Shown: positions 28,728 through 36,847 of the stretch, one piece after another | Layout: the number at the start of each line of letters is the position of its first letter | How positions within the stretch are numbered: position 1 is the stretch's first letter | From: Solilutibacter pythonis | GTDB taxonomy: Bacteria; Pseudomonadota; Gammaproteobacteria; Xanthomonadales; Xanthomonadaceae | Assembly: GCF_003697345.1 (NCBI RefSeq) | Contig: NZ_RFLY01000001.1 | Span: 221,774 to 285,773, forward strand | Length of the DNA stretch: 64,000 nt | Direction of reading: 5' to 3' | Translations under genes and position numbers: made by a program | The notes under the pieces: model-generated | The model's input: the letters and a program-made list of their open reading frames with translations, nothing else | Told to the model about the DNA's origin: nothing | Database searches by the model: none

Positions 28728-29116
28728 GCGAGAACCGCCTACCCGATTACCTCGACCACATTCAGCAGGCCGCAACCGATGCGCGCAGCTTCGTGGAAGG
28801 GATGGCCAAGGACGACTTCTTGGCCGATAAGCGCACCCAACAGGCTGTCATCATGAGCCTGATCGACATCGGCGAGGCGGCCACAAAGGTGATGGATGGC
28901 TACGTAAGGAATGGAGCCATGACCAATGACAGCAAGCCGCCGATGTTCGGCCCCTCTGGCGTGTTCGATCCCGCGACCTATGAGCCGCGCTCGGGCAAGA
29001 CCTTCTGGATGGTCGCAACGGACGTGAGTTCGCTGGTGGGCAAGGAGGCAGCAGCCGACACGCTCATCGGCAACTGCACGACCGCACGACCAGCCTCCCG
29101 TTCAAATTCGAGTTAG
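28724..29116 (+). pseudogene. hepT: HEPN toxin, truncated and fused to unrelated sequence
   Basis: The first ~60 residues ([20 protein letters not shown] through GEAATKVMDGY, bases 28724-28903) match the start of HepT/DUF86 HEPN RNases. The downstream half, which should carry the catalytic R-x(4)-H motif, is missing. Instead the frame runs into a different 70-residue tail. That tail contains its own ATG at 28919 (MTNDSKPPMFGPSGVFDP) preceded by AAGGA and GGAG, so it may be the start of another truncated gene joined in frame. I do not recognise the tail. The toxin should be inactive as a ribonuclease. Confidence 0.75.
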
Positions 29117-29163
29117 AACCCATATCCAGCCTGTCCGGGTGCACTGTCAAAGAGGGATGTCCG

Positions 29164-29520
29164 ATGACTGTTGAATCGAGAATATTTTCTGTAGCCGATT
29201 ATGTTCAGCCGTCCGAAGGTGAGCCTATTCGTTCCGTTGTGCTTGAAACCCGAGACTCGATTATCGTGGTTTGGCATGTCCATCCCGGGCAGGAAATTGC
29301 AGCTCACGTTCACCCTAACGGTCAAGACACGTGGACTGTTTTGTCGGGAATGGCTGATTACTTTCAGGGCAATGGGATTGTCCGTGCCCTCAGGGAAGGT
29401 GAGATAGCCGTGGCAAGACCGGGCCAAGTGCACGGGGCGCGAAACATAGGTACCGAGCCATTTGTGTTCGTCTCGGTTGTGGCATCAGCCAATGCCGGTT
29501 ACGCATTGGCTGAGCGATAG
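29164..29520 (+). CDS. Small cupin-domain protein
   Basis: This 118-residue single-domain cupin has the metal-binding first motif in WHVHPGQEIAAHVHPNGQD, followed by TWTVLSGMADYF and the second motif in PGQVHGARNIG. It has no signal peptide. Such small cupins bind a metal and may act as an isomerase, dioxygenase or sensor, and the substrate is not apparent. A good ribosome site (AGAGGGA) precedes the ATG. The codon use is more AT-rich than the core genes around the element, which fits cargo of foreign origin. Confidence 0.8.
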   Translation: MTVESRIFSVADYVQPSEGEPIRSVVLETRDSIIVVWHVHPGQEIAAHVHPNGQDTWTVLSGMADYFQGNGIVRALREGEIAVARPGQVHGARNIGTEPFVFVSVVASANAGYALAER

Positions 29521-29769
29521 AGCCCAATCTGGAGTTAGTCCAATGAGCGGTCGGGGAGATAGGTAACAGACATGCAGCGGACACGGCTGCTAAACCAGGT
29601 CGCAAATCTCCTTGCGTCGCAGCGTGCCGCAAGCGAAGCGATCAATTGAATGGGGCCGGCATGAGACTGAACACCATTCAGTTCCCGAGCGCGTAGCCGC
29701 CTGTCCTGCCGATCAGGTCTTGACTATCGACGCCTGGGATCAGTTCTGAATGTTCTTGGAGACCACGTT
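29521..29769. other. Intergenic cargo region, no gene seen
   Basis: This 249-base stretch between the cupin gene and the three-gene operon shows no convincing reading frame, RNA gene or terminator. It may contain the operon promoter, but I could not identify boxes with confidence. Confidence 0.4.
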
Positions 29770-30096
29770 ATGAGCCGCAGCCGCCGCAAAACACCCATCG
29801 TCGCGCACACGACCTGCCACAGCGAGCGCGAGGACAAGAAGCTCTGGCATCAGCGCTGGCGCACCCGTGAGCGCACGGCGCTGACCAGCGCGTCGCCCGA
29901 AGCCCTGAGCGCCCATCTGCCCCTGCTGGAAAACCAGGTCAGCAGCGTCTGGTCGATGGGCAAGGATGGCCGCTCCTACTGGCCCGTCAAGCGCCAGGTC
30001 GCCACGGCGGATCGCATCGCCAATCACAAGGGATGCAACCCGCAAGAACGCGCCTCCCTGAAAAAGCGTCTGCAGCGCAAGTGGATGAACAAATGA
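29770..30096 (+). CDS. Basic protein of unknown function, transposon cargo
   Basis: This 108-residue protein is strongly basic at both ends (MSRSRRKTPIVAHTTCHSER; ERASLKKRLQRKWMNK), which suggests nucleic-acid binding, though no known DNA-binding motif is visible. It contains tryptophan-rich segments (KLWHQRWRTRER, SYWPVKRQ). I do not recognise a family. Its stop overlaps the start of the next gene by four bases, so it is the first gene of a coupled three-gene operon inside the element. Confidence 0.6.
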   Translation: MSRSRRKTPIVAHTTCHSEREDKKLWHQRWRTRERTALTSASPEALSAHLPLLENQVSSVWSMGKDGRSYWPVKRQVATADRIANHKGCNPQERASLKKRLQRKWMNK

Positions 30097-30593
30097 AGCT
30101 CTCCTTCCATCGGCACATTGCGCTGTTCTGGATGATCGGTGCTCCGGGCATCTTCGCGCCCGTGATCGAGAACGCCAAGCGGCCCGATGCCGGCGCCGTC
30201 ATGGCGTGGGATGTCGCCATCGTGGCGGTGATGAGCCTCTTCACCCCTTTGCTGCTGCGCTGTCCACCATTCCGGCGCTGGTATGGCTGGACGGATGCGC
30301 TGTCGGAGCGGCAGCGCCAGGCGCTTGCCCAGCGCGACCTGCGCCGCTACTACCAGAGCGCTTTCGATGACGGCTACGTGCCCCGCGTGATGCCCTACGT
30401 GTGGCGCATCATCTGGACGGTCGGCGGGTTGATGGCTGTGACCGCCGTACTGCCTACCAACACCGGACGGCCAGCCTTCGATACCTTGGTGGTCTTCTCG
30501 ACCTGGTATCCGATAGGCGTGATGCTGCTGCTTTTCGCGTCGTGGCACCTTGGCTGGTCGATTCGCCAAAGAGCACAGGAGCGGCGGAAATGA
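30093..30593 (+). CDS. Membrane protein of unknown function, transposon cargo
   Basis: This 166-residue protein has about four hydrophobic segments: HIALFWMIGAPGIFAPVI, AWDVAIVAVMSLFTPLLL, then IIWTVGGLMAVTAVL and WYPIGVMLLLFASWHL. A cytoplasmic loop rich in arginine lies in the middle (SERQRQALAQRDLRRYYQ). I do not recognise the family. I chose the ATG at 30093 because it overlaps the previous stop (ATGA); the next gene likewise overlaps its own stop. The tight coupling implies that the three products work together. Confidence 0.65.
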   Translation: MKLSFHRHIALFWMIGAPGIFAPVIENAKRPDAGAVMAWDVAIVAVMSLFTPLLLRCPPFRRWYGWTDALSERQRQALAQRDLRRYYQSAFDDGYVPRVMPYVWRIIWTVGGLMAVTAVLPTNTGRPAFDTLVVFSTWYPIGVMLLLFASWHLGWSIRQRAQERRK

Positions 30594-31501
30594 GCACGTC
30601 AACCATCGAGGCGCTGGCCAGCGCCTGGGCAAGGATTGCCGAGGAAGCGGAATTCCCCACTGACTACGAGGGGACTGCCACACCACAAGCGCATCGGGCC
30701 AGCGAAGCTATTCAGGAGCGGATCCGGGAGCACATCGTCACCACCAACGACATGCGGCTGTTCGGCCTGTTGCACCTGCTGGGTCAGGTGTCGCTGCGCA
30801 TGGAGCAAGCGCTGTGGCCGGAGGATTACGAGCGGATGACGCGCGAGGTTGAGGAAGCCCTGCGGGAAGCCACCGATCCCAACGCCAGGTCGTACACCCA
30901 CGAAGAAGTCATGCAGGCGCATCGACCGGGCGTGAGACAAGCCATGTTGATTGGCTATGCGTGCGTCTCGGCGCAGGATCAGAACCTGGAGTTGCAACGC
31001 GAAGCCTTGAGCAAGGCCGGATGTAAAAAGGTCTTCGAGGACAAGGTGAGTGGCACGCGGGCAGACCGGCCTGGTTTGGCCAAGACGCTCGAAATGCTGC
31101 GCGAAGGCGATACTTTGGTCGTCTGGAAGCTCGACCGGCTGAGCCGGTCGGTCAAGCAACTGGTCGATCTGGTCGGCGAGCTGCACAAGCACGGTGTCCA
31201 GTTCAGGAGCCTCACCGACTCCATCGACACCGGCACACCATCCGGGTGGTTCTTCTTCCACGTCATGGCGAGCCTTGCCGAAATGGAGCGCGAGCTGACT
31301 GTCGAGCGCACCCGCGCAGGGCTGGAAGTCGCCAAGCAGCTCGGCCGCAAAGGCGGGCGCAAGCCGAAGATGACCGACAGCAAGATCGAGTCGGCCAAGA
31401 AGCTACTGGCCAGCGGGGTGCCGCCCAAGGACGTGGCCAAGAACCTCGGCGTGTCCATTCCGACGCTGTACCGCTGGGTGCCAGCCTCCACGCACGCTTA
31501 G
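30590..31501 (+). CDS. In-frame fusion of a small cargo protein to the Tn3 resolvase
   Basis: Starting at an ATG that overlaps the previous stop, the frame encodes about 118 residues of an acidic helical protein (MSTSTIEALASAWARIAEEA ... SYTHEEVMQAH). It then runs without a stop into the resolvase start at 30944 (MLIGYA). The ending SYTHEEVM resembles the C-terminus of short antitoxin-like proteins, but the normal end of that protein is missing. The product could be a 303-residue fusion, or the resolvase could be made separately from its own ATG. This looks like a deletion or recombination joint that happens to be in frame. Which product is made cannot be read from the sequence. Confidence 0.6.
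   Translation: MSTSTIEALASAWARIAEEAEFPTDYEGTATPQAHRASEAIQERIREHIVTTNDMRLFGLLHLLGQVSLRMEQALWPEDYERMTREVEEALREATDPNARSYTHEEVMQAHRPGVRQAMLIGYACVSAQDQNLELQREALSKAGCKKVFEDKVSGTRADRPGLAKTLEMLREGDTLVVWKLDRLSRSVKQLVDLVGELHKHGVQFRSLTDSIDTGTPSGWFFFHVMASLAEMERELTVERTRAGLEVAKQLGRKGGRKPKMTDSKIESAKKLLASGVPPKDVAKNLGVSIPTLYRWVPASTHA
30944..31501 (+). CDS. tnpR: Tn3-family serine resolvase TnpR
   Basis: This 185-residue serine recombinase resolves transposon cointegrates. The catalytic serine is in YACVSAQDQNLELQ, and the active-site arginines of the second motif are kept in WKLDRLSRSVKQL. The E-helix segment SLAEMERELTVERTRAGLEV and a C-terminal helix-turn-helix (KDVAKNLGVSIPTLYRW) complete the domain set. 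The residue two before the catalytic serine is cysteine where family members have arginine (YARVS), so activity may be reduced or lost. The stop codon lies inside the right terminal repeat, as is normal for Tn3 elements. It also forms the C-terminal part of the fused frame from 30590. Confidence 0.85.
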   Translation: MLIGYACVSAQDQNLELQREALSKAGCKKVFEDKVSGTRADRPGLAKTLEMLREGDTLVVWKLDRLSRSVKQLVDLVGELHKHGVQFRSLTDSIDTGTPSGWFFFHVMASLAEMERELTVERTRAGLEVAKQLGRKGGRKPKMTDSKIESAKKLLASGVPPKDVAKNLGVSIPTLYRWVPASTHA

Positions 31502-31534
31502 CGTGCTTTATTTTCCGTTTTCTGAGACGCCCCC
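31497..31534 (-). repeat. Right terminal inverted repeat of the Tn3 element
   Basis: Read inwards from 31534 the sequence starts GGGGGCGTCTCAG and ends in GCACGCTAAG, the form of a 38-bp Tn3-family terminal repeat. One base differs from the common GGGGTCGTCTCAG form. The tnpR stop and the stop of the interrupted DUF2939 gene both fall inside it, on opposite strands. Confidence 0.85.
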
Positions 31535-32094
31535 TGGTTGGGGAGGGGTGGCAATACGATGTCGCTCAGCCGCCAGCGCAGGCCCTTGCGCTCGAACACG
31601 AACGTCACCGGCTGGGCTTTGGCGCTGTTGACCGTGGCGATGAAGCGCGAAGGCGATTCGAAGCGGGTTTTCGCTTCCTTCAACGGGTCGTAGGCGATGG
31701 TCTGGCCGGCGCTGCCGCTTTCGGGAACGGTGTTGCCCGCGATGCGCTGCTTGAGGGCATGCCCCTGCAACAGAATGGCGATGCCGGTGGGGGACACCAT
31801 TGCGTTCACCGCGTTGTCGGAGAGCACTCCCGCGACCGTCGCGGCGTTGCCGCCAGCGACGCCGCGTCCCAGGCGCTGATCGATCTCGCGCGCCAGCCGG
31901 TCCTCGACCTGGGCGCGCAGGTTGGCGCGCAGGGCGGCGAAGTCGATATATCGCTCCAGCTTCGACACATCCTGTTTTTCCACCGCCTGGCGGATGCCGT
32001 GGATGGCGAGGTAAGGGCCGGCGACGAGCCAGGCGCCCAGCAGAAGTACGGCGGCAATGGTAAGCGCGGCCAGGTGTTTCGGCAGTTGGTTCAT
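31498..32094 (-). CDS. DUF2939 family protein, 3' end replaced by the transposon repeat
   Basis: This 198-residue protein has one N-terminal membrane segment (LAALTIAAVLLLGAWLVAGP) and a periplasmic region with GIRQAVEKQDVSKLERYIDF and LARQI-like helices, in the style of the DUF2939 family of unknown function. The homologous part ends near LSDIVLPPLPNQ. The last eleven residues (GASQKTENKAR) are encoded by the transposon terminal repeat, which also supplies the stop codon. The original C-terminus is therefore lost, but only a few residues appear to be missing. I chose the ATG at 32094, which overlaps the stop of the DUF2461 gene. Confidence 0.75.
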   Translation of the reverse strand: MNQLPKHLAALTIAAVLLLGAWLVAGPYLAIHGIRQAVEKQDVSKLERYIDFAALRANLRAQVEDRLAREIDQRLGRGVAGGNAATVAGVLSDNAVNAMVSPTGIAILLQGHALKQRIAGNTVPESGSAGQTIAYDPLKEAKTRFESPSRFIATVNSAKAQPVTFVFERKGLRWRLSDIVLPPLPNQGASQKTENKAR

Positions 32095-32780
32095 CAGAAT
32101 TCCAGATCGAGCGCGGCGCAAAGATAGTCCACGAATGGCGCCAGTTGCGCCAGGTCTTTTTCGAGTATCGGGCGCAGTTTCGGCCCGGTCATGACCTCAT
32201 CTTCCAGCGTGCGTGCGAGCGCGAAGTTCCGGTGGCGCAGATCGTCGATGAATTCGAAATCGGCCGGGAATCCGGTGGGTGGGCGCACCAGCATTTCGTT
32301 GGATTCGAGATCGAAGCGCCGGCGTAGGGCCTTGTCGCGCGCGGTCCGTGCCCAGCCGGCCGGATTCTCGAAAATGAACTGACGCACCCGGCGCTGGGTC
32401 GGTGTTTCCGGGTGCCACAGCCCGGCACCGACGAAACTGGCGCCTGGTTGCAGATGGACGTAGAACGAAGGCGCGGCGACCTGCCGCCTGCGCTCGTGGA
32501 AAAGCCGAGCCCCTTGCCACGGTTTATATGGCGACTTGTCGTGGGCGTAGCGGGTATCGCGCTGGATGCGGAACATCGAGCCGCCGACGGTCTTCGGGTC
32601 GCTGCGGAAATGCGGGCTGATCGCGGCCAGCGCGGGTTGCAGATCGCCCAGCAGGCGCTGGAAGGGCGTTCGCACATGGGTCTCGTAATCGGCCTTGTGG
32701 GCCTGGAACCATTCGCGGTTGTTGTGGCGCGCCAATCCGTTCAGAAATTTGAAGGCGGCCTTGTCGAAATAGGCGTTCAT
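32094..32780 (-). CDS. DUF2461 / TIGR02453 family protein
   Basis: This 228-residue cytoplasmic protein matches the DUF2461 family (also TIGR02453). The N-terminal signature is FKFLNGLARHNNREWFQAHK, followed by FRIQRDTRYAHDKSPYKPWQ and the C-terminal FEFIDDLRHRNFALAR. The function of the family is not established. Its start overlaps the 3' end of sbcB by four bases and its stop touches the DUF2939 start, so it belongs to the same leftward operon. Confidence 0.9.
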   Translation of the reverse strand: MNAYFDKAAFKFLNGLARHNNREWFQAHKADYETHVRTPFQRLLGDLQPALAAISPHFRSDPKTVGGSMFRIQRDTRYAHDKSPYKPWQGARLFHERRRQVAAPSFYVHLQPGASFVGAGLWHPETPTQRRVRQFIFENPAGWARTARDKALRRRFDLESNEMLVRPPTGFPADFEFIDDLRHRNFALARTLEDEVMTGPKLRPILEKDLAQLAPFVDYLCAALDLEF

Positions 32781-34222
32781 GCGATCTCCGCTTCACGTTC
32801 GCCGCCCCAGGCATCCAGGTGATCGAGCAGGGCGAGCGTGTCGGCATCGCCGGCGTGTCGCGCGCGCAGCGTGGCGATTTCGGCGCGATAGCCGGCCAGG
32901 GTCTGGCCGCCGAGGCTGTCGTCTTCGAACATCCGTGCGCGGCGGTAGTCGTACCAGCGCGCCTGCTCGGTGAAATCCAGCGTGTCCGGCCAGTTGCGGG
33001 CGCGGTAGCGCAGCAGCAATTCGTCGAGCCGCGGGTCGCGGAAGGCGATGCCGCTGGCGGCGAGTTTGTCCGCCGGGGTGGCGCGGATCTGCGCCATCAG
33101 CCGTTTGTCGCTATCGGGAATGAATCCATCGTAGAGCGCGCCGTCGACGTCATGCCCGGTGAAATCCCGGGGCTGCGCGTACACCTGTCGGATCTTCTCG
33201 GCGAGTTTCGGGCCGCTGGCGCGGAGTTTGTCCGCACGGGCCTCGACCAGCGCCGGATCGAGGCCGAGGCGATCGAAGTCCGCTTCGCGCAGATGCGCCC
33301 ATTCGACCAGCATCGGGCTACGGTTGGCGTGGACTTCCTTCAGCGCGATGCGCTGCTCGCCTTTGGGCAAATCGGCCTGGGCGACGTACAGCCGGTCGCG
33401 GATGTCCTCGGCGGAAAGCGCCAGCAGCGGCTCGATGTCCTGAGCCAGATCGAACACGATCACCCGGCTGTCGATTCGCGGATGCCGGGTCAGTGGAATG
33501 ACCGGCGCGGCGCACAGGCGCGAGGCGGGAAATCGCTGCGAGACATGCAGCAGCGGCCGCATGGCGAACGTGTCGAGCAGGCGCATCGCGGCGCGTTTGT
33601 CGCGCAGGCTCAGCGCGTAGTCCCATAGCCGTGGCTGTGCGGTTTTGAGCTGGCGCGCCAGGCCGATCAGCGCGCGCACGTCGGACAACGCTTCGTGCGC
33701 CATGCCCTCGCGCAGGCCATTGTCCTCGGCCAGGTGTTCGAGCTTGAAACTGATGCCCTGGCCGTCCTCGCGCGTTCGCCATTCGATACCCTCGGGCCGC
33801 AGCGCATGCGCCAGGCGCATCACGTCGAGCAGGTCCCAGCGCGAATTGCCGCCACGCCACTCGCGTTCGTAGGCATCGAAGAAATTGCGCCAGAAGCCGA
33901 AGCGCACGAATTCGTCGTCGAAGCGCAGCGAGTTGTAGCCAAGCGTGCAGGTTTCCGGGCGCGCCATCGCCTCGAAGATGCGCGCCATCGCCTCGGCCTC
34001 CGGCAGGCCCTCGTGCCGCGCCCGCTGCGGGGTGATCCGGGTGACCAGGGTGGCCTCGGGCGAGGGCAGCAGGTCCAATGCGGGCTGGACGAAGAAGCTG
34101 ATCGGCGCCTCTGTTTCGTTCAGTTCGGCATCGGTGCGGATCGCCGCGAACTGGGCGATGCGGCTCCGGCGCGGGTCGCTGCCGAAGGTTTCGAGGTCGT
34201 AGAACAGGAAGCTGGCTGGCAT
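32777..34222 (-). CDS. sbcB: Exodeoxyribonuclease I
   Basis: This 481-residue enzyme degrades single-stranded DNA 3' to 5' in recombination and mismatch repair. The DnaQ-like exonuclease domain begins with FLFYDLETFGSDPRRSRIAQ (first acidic pair DLE), continues through GYNSLRFDDEFVRFGFWRNF, and ends with HEALSDVRALIGLAR (Exo III motif). The exonuclease I specific C-terminal domain follows to residue ~475. The start codon touches the kmo stop at 34222, so it is translationally coupled to the kynurenine genes even though its function is unrelated. Confidence 0.93.
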   Translation of the reverse strand: MPASFLFYDLETFGSDPRRSRIAQFAAIRTDAELNETEAPISFFVQPALDLLPSPEATLVTRITPQRARHEGLPEAEAMARIFEAMARPETCTLGYNSLRFDDEFVRFGFWRNFFDAYEREWRGGNSRWDLLDVMRLAHALRPEGIEWRTREDGQGISFKLEHLAEDNGLREGMAHEALSDVRALIGLARQLKTAQPRLWDYALSLRDKRAAMRLLDTFAMRPLLHVSQRFPASRLCAAPVIPLTRHPRIDSRVIVFDLAQDIEPLLALSAEDIRDRLYVAQADLPKGEQRIALKEVHANRSPMLVEWAHLREADFDRLGLDPALVEARADKLRASGPKLAEKIRQVYAQPRDFTGHDVDGALYDGFIPDSDKRLMAQIRATPADKLAASGIAFRDPRLDELLLRYRARNWPDTLDFTEQARWYDYRRARMFEDDSLGGQTLAGYRAEIATLRARHAGDADTLALLDHLDAWGGEREAEIA

Positions 34223-35583
34223 CAGGCGTTGACCGGTAAGGGGGGGAGGCGTCGGGTGACTTCGTTGTCCAGCCAGTTCCAGTCCAATTCCTCCAGCGCG
34301 GCGCGGCCGACGGTTGCCTCGACCAGCAACTCGCGCTGTATGCGCCCGCGTTCGAAGGCGGTGGCGTAGGGCAGGCGCATGAAGCTGACCATGCTGTAGC
34401 GCGGCACGAAGCGGCCGGGATGGCGCTCGGCAAGTTTCAATTCCAGCGCACGTTGGAGCAGGTAATCGTCATCGTCCACCCGGTCGCGCATTTCGAGGTA
34501 ATTTTCCAGCGCCATGGTCTGGATGGCGAGGGCGTTCGGCGCGCGTTCGCGTTCGTAGGCGGCGAACGCGGTGGCGAGATCGGTATCGCGCTCCAGGTAC
34601 TCGGCCAGCGCCAGGCAGTCCTCGAAGGCGCAGTTCATGCCCTGGCCGTGGAAGGGCACCATCGCGTGCGCGGCATCGCCGACCAGCACCGCCTGCGCGC
34701 CGAGGTGCCAACGGGCGAGGTAGAGCGTGGCCAGGGCGCCGACCGGATGGCGCTCGAAGTCTTCCCTCAGGCCTGGGATCAGCGGCAGTGCATCGGGGAA
34801 ATCGCGGGAAAACAGGGCTTCGGCGTCATTGCCGTCGGTGACTGTGGTGAAGCTGGGGGCGTCGCCTTCGTTGGGTAGAAACAAGGTGACGGTGAAGGTG
34901 CGCTCGTCGTTGGGCAGGGCGATGCACATATAGCGGCCGCGTGGCCAGATGTGCAGCGCGTTCGGTTCGATGCGAAAGTCGCCGTCGAAGCCGGGCGGGA
35001 TTTCCAGTTCCTTGTAGCCGTGGCCCAGCCATTCGGTGCGGCTGCCGAGCGATGTTTTTTTCTCCATTTCCGCGCGCAAGGTGGATCCGGCGCCGTCGCA
35101 GCCGATCAGGGCGTTGAAGGCGTGGCGGCGGTCGCGGCCTTCGGCGTCGTGAAAGCGGGCGATGCCGGCATCGAAATCCACGTGGGCCAGGCCATGGTCG
35201 AATATCAGTTCGGCGCCGGCGGCTTCGGCGGCATCGAGCAGGGTGGTGTTGAGTTCGCCACGGTTGATCGACCAGATCACTTCGCTGTCGTCGCGGCCGT
35301 AGCGTTGCAGGTGCGGATTGCCGGTGAGCGGATGCACCATGCGGCCGCGCATCATCACCGCGTGTTTGAGCACTTCGTCGTCGGCGCCGGCCTGGCGCAG
35401 GGCGTACAGGCCGCGCTCGGCCAGCGCCAGGTTGATCGAACGACCACCGGCATAGCCGTCGATGCGCGGGTCGCCGCGGCGCTCGAACACTTGCACCTTG
35501 AAGCCGCGCCGGGCCAGTAAGGTGGCGAGCAGGGCGCCGGCCAGTCCGGCGCCGACGATGGTCAGGTGTCGCTCAATGGGCAT
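34222..35583 (-). CDS. kmo: Kynurenine 3-monooxygenase
   Basis: This 453-residue FAD and NADPH enzyme hydroxylates L-kynurenine to 3-hydroxykynurenine. The FAD-binding GxGxxG is at residues ~11-16 (IVGAGLAGALLATLLARRGF). GGRSINLALAERGLYALR and the second FAD motif VLVGDAAHAMVPFHGQGMNC are typical of the family, and a C-terminal region (SMVSFMRLPYATAFERGR) carries the membrane-proximal part. Its ATG lies 11 bases inside the kynU gene. Together with kynU, the ACMS decarboxylase and nbaC it forms the upper part of the kynurenine breakdown operon. Confidence 0.95.
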   Translation of the reverse strand: MPIERHLTIVGAGLAGALLATLLARRGFKVQVFERRGDPRIDGYAGGRSINLALAERGLYALRQAGADDEVLKHAVMMRGRMVHPLTGNPHLQRYGRDDSEVIWSINRGELNTTLLDAAEAAGAELIFDHGLAHVDFDAGIARFHDAEGRDRRHAFNALIGCDGAGSTLRAEMEKKTSLGSRTEWLGHGYKELEIPPGFDGDFRIEPNALHIWPRGRYMCIALPNDERTFTVTLFLPNEGDAPSFTTVTDGNDAEALFSRDFPDALPLIPGLREDFERHPVGALATLYLARWHLGAQAVLVGDAAHAMVPFHGQGMNCAFEDCLALAEYLERDTDLATAFAAYERERAPNALAIQTMALENYLEMRDRVDDDDYLLQRALELKLAERHPGRFVPRYSMVSFMRLPYATAFERGRIQRELLVEATVGRAALEELDWNWLDNEVTRRLPPLPVNA

Positions 35584-36847
35584 CGATCCATTCCTTCGCC
35601 GCCTGTGCGAAACGCAGTACGTCGTCGTGGTTGTTGTAGAGCGGGGCGGGCGAGATGCGGATCACGTCCGGCTCGCGCCAGTCGCCCAGCACGCCGCGCG
35701 ATTGCAGGTGGGCGAACAGCGCCCTCCCGGCTTCGCGCCCGCCCTTCACTCGCAATGAAAGTTGCGCGCCGCGCTGGGTTTCGTCGCGCGGGGTGACGAT
35801 CTGGATGGCTTCGGCCAAGTGCGCATCGATCAGGGTTTCGAGGTAGCCGGTCAACTTGCGTGATTTCTCCCGCAATGCCCGCATCCCGGCGCGCTGGAAC
35901 TGCTCGGTGGCGGCGCGCAACGGGGCGAGGCCGAGGATCGACGGATTCGACAACTGCCAGCCGTCGGCGCCGGGCGTCGGGTTGAACGTCGGCTCCATTT
36001 TGAAACGCACGGCGGCATTGTTGCCCCACCAGCCGGCGAAGCGGGGGCGCGTGGTGTCGGCATGGCGTTCGTGGACGAAGCAGCCGGCCACCGCGCCGGG
36101 CCCGGCGTTCATGTATTTGTAATGGCACCAGACGGCGAAATCCGCGCCGCTATCGTGCAGCCGCAGCTCCAGGTTGCCGACCGCGTGGGCGAGGTCGAAG
36201 CCGACGAGCGCGCCGGCTTCGTGGCCCAGGCGGGCGATAGCCTCCAGGTCGAAGGCTTGTCCAGTGCGGTACTGCACGCCGGGCCAGAGGACGAGGGCGA
36301 GCCGCGGGCCGTGCATGCGGATGGCCCGTTCGATGGCATCCATCGAAAACACGCCGTCCGGCAGGTCGGGTTCCACTTCGATCAGGCTCAGGGCCGGGGA
36401 CAGGCCGTGGTATTGGAGCTGGGATTCCACCGCATAGCGGTCGGACGGGAAGCTGCCCGCTTCGACGAGGATCGCGTCGCGCCCGGCGGCGGGCCGGTAG
36501 AAGCTCACCATCATCAAGTGCAGATTGGCGCTCAGCGAGTTCATCGCCACCACTTCCGATGGCCGGGCGCCGACGATCTCCGCCAGTGGTTCGCGCACCA
36601 GTGCGTGGTAGGGCATCCACTGCGCCTGTCCGGTGAAGTGGCCCTCGACCGCCTCGCTCGCCCATTTGTCCAGCACTTCTTCGACATGCGCGCGTGCGCC
36701 GCGCGGTTGAAGGCCAAGCGAATTGCCACAGAAATAGGCCTGTTGCAGGCCCTGCTGCCTGGGGAACAGGAATTCGTCGCGGAAGCCGCGCAGCGGACAG
36801 GCGGCATCCCGCGCCAGTGCGTACTCGGGGGTCAATGGATCGTTCAT
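35573..36847 (-). CDS. kynU: Kynureninase
   Basis: This 424-residue PLP enzyme cleaves 3-hydroxykynurenine or kynurenine to 3-hydroxyanthranilate or anthranilate plus alanine. The PLP lysine lies in WCHYKYMNAGPG at about residue 244. Supporting motifs are YFCGNSLGLQPRGA near the N-terminus, FDLAHAVGNLELRLHDSGAD before the lysine, and FAGWWGN after it. The start at 36847 overlaps the 3' end of the ACMS decarboxylase gene by four bases. Length matches the family. Confidence 0.95.
   Translation of the reverse strand: MNDPLTPEYALARDAACPLRGFRDEFLFPRQQGLQQAYFCGNSLGLQPRGARAHVEEVLDKWASEAVEGHFTGQAQWMPYHALVREPLAEIVGARPSEVVAMNSLSANLHLMMVSFYRPAAGRDAILVEAGSFPSDRYAVESQLQYHGLSPALSLIEVEPDLPDGVFSMDAIERAIRMHGPRLALVLWPGVQYRTGQAFDLEAIARLGHEAGALVGFDLAHAVGNLELRLHDSGADFAVWCHYKYMNAGPGAVAGCFVHERHADTTRPRFAGWWGNNAAVRFKMEPTFNPTPGADGWQLSNPSILGLAPLRAATEQFQRAGMRALREKSRKLTGYLETLIDAHLAEAIQIVTPRDETQRGAQLSLRVKGGREAGRALFAHLQSRGVLGDWREPDVIRISPAPLYNNHDDVLRFAQAAKEWIDAH

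Larger units (their letters stand above)
27145..31534. mobile_element. Remnant of a Tn3-family transposon with cargo genes
   Basis: The element is defined by a tnpA remnant reading left (27104-28277), a resolvase gene reading right, and an intact right terminal inverted repeat at 31497-31534. Between the two transposition genes lie an MNT/HEPN pair, a cupin gene and a three-gene operon of unknown function. The left terminal repeat and more than half of tnpA are gone, so the element cannot move by itself. The right end lies inside a host gene. Tn3 elements duplicate 5 bases of target, but with the left end lost no duplication can be checked. Confidence 0.85.
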
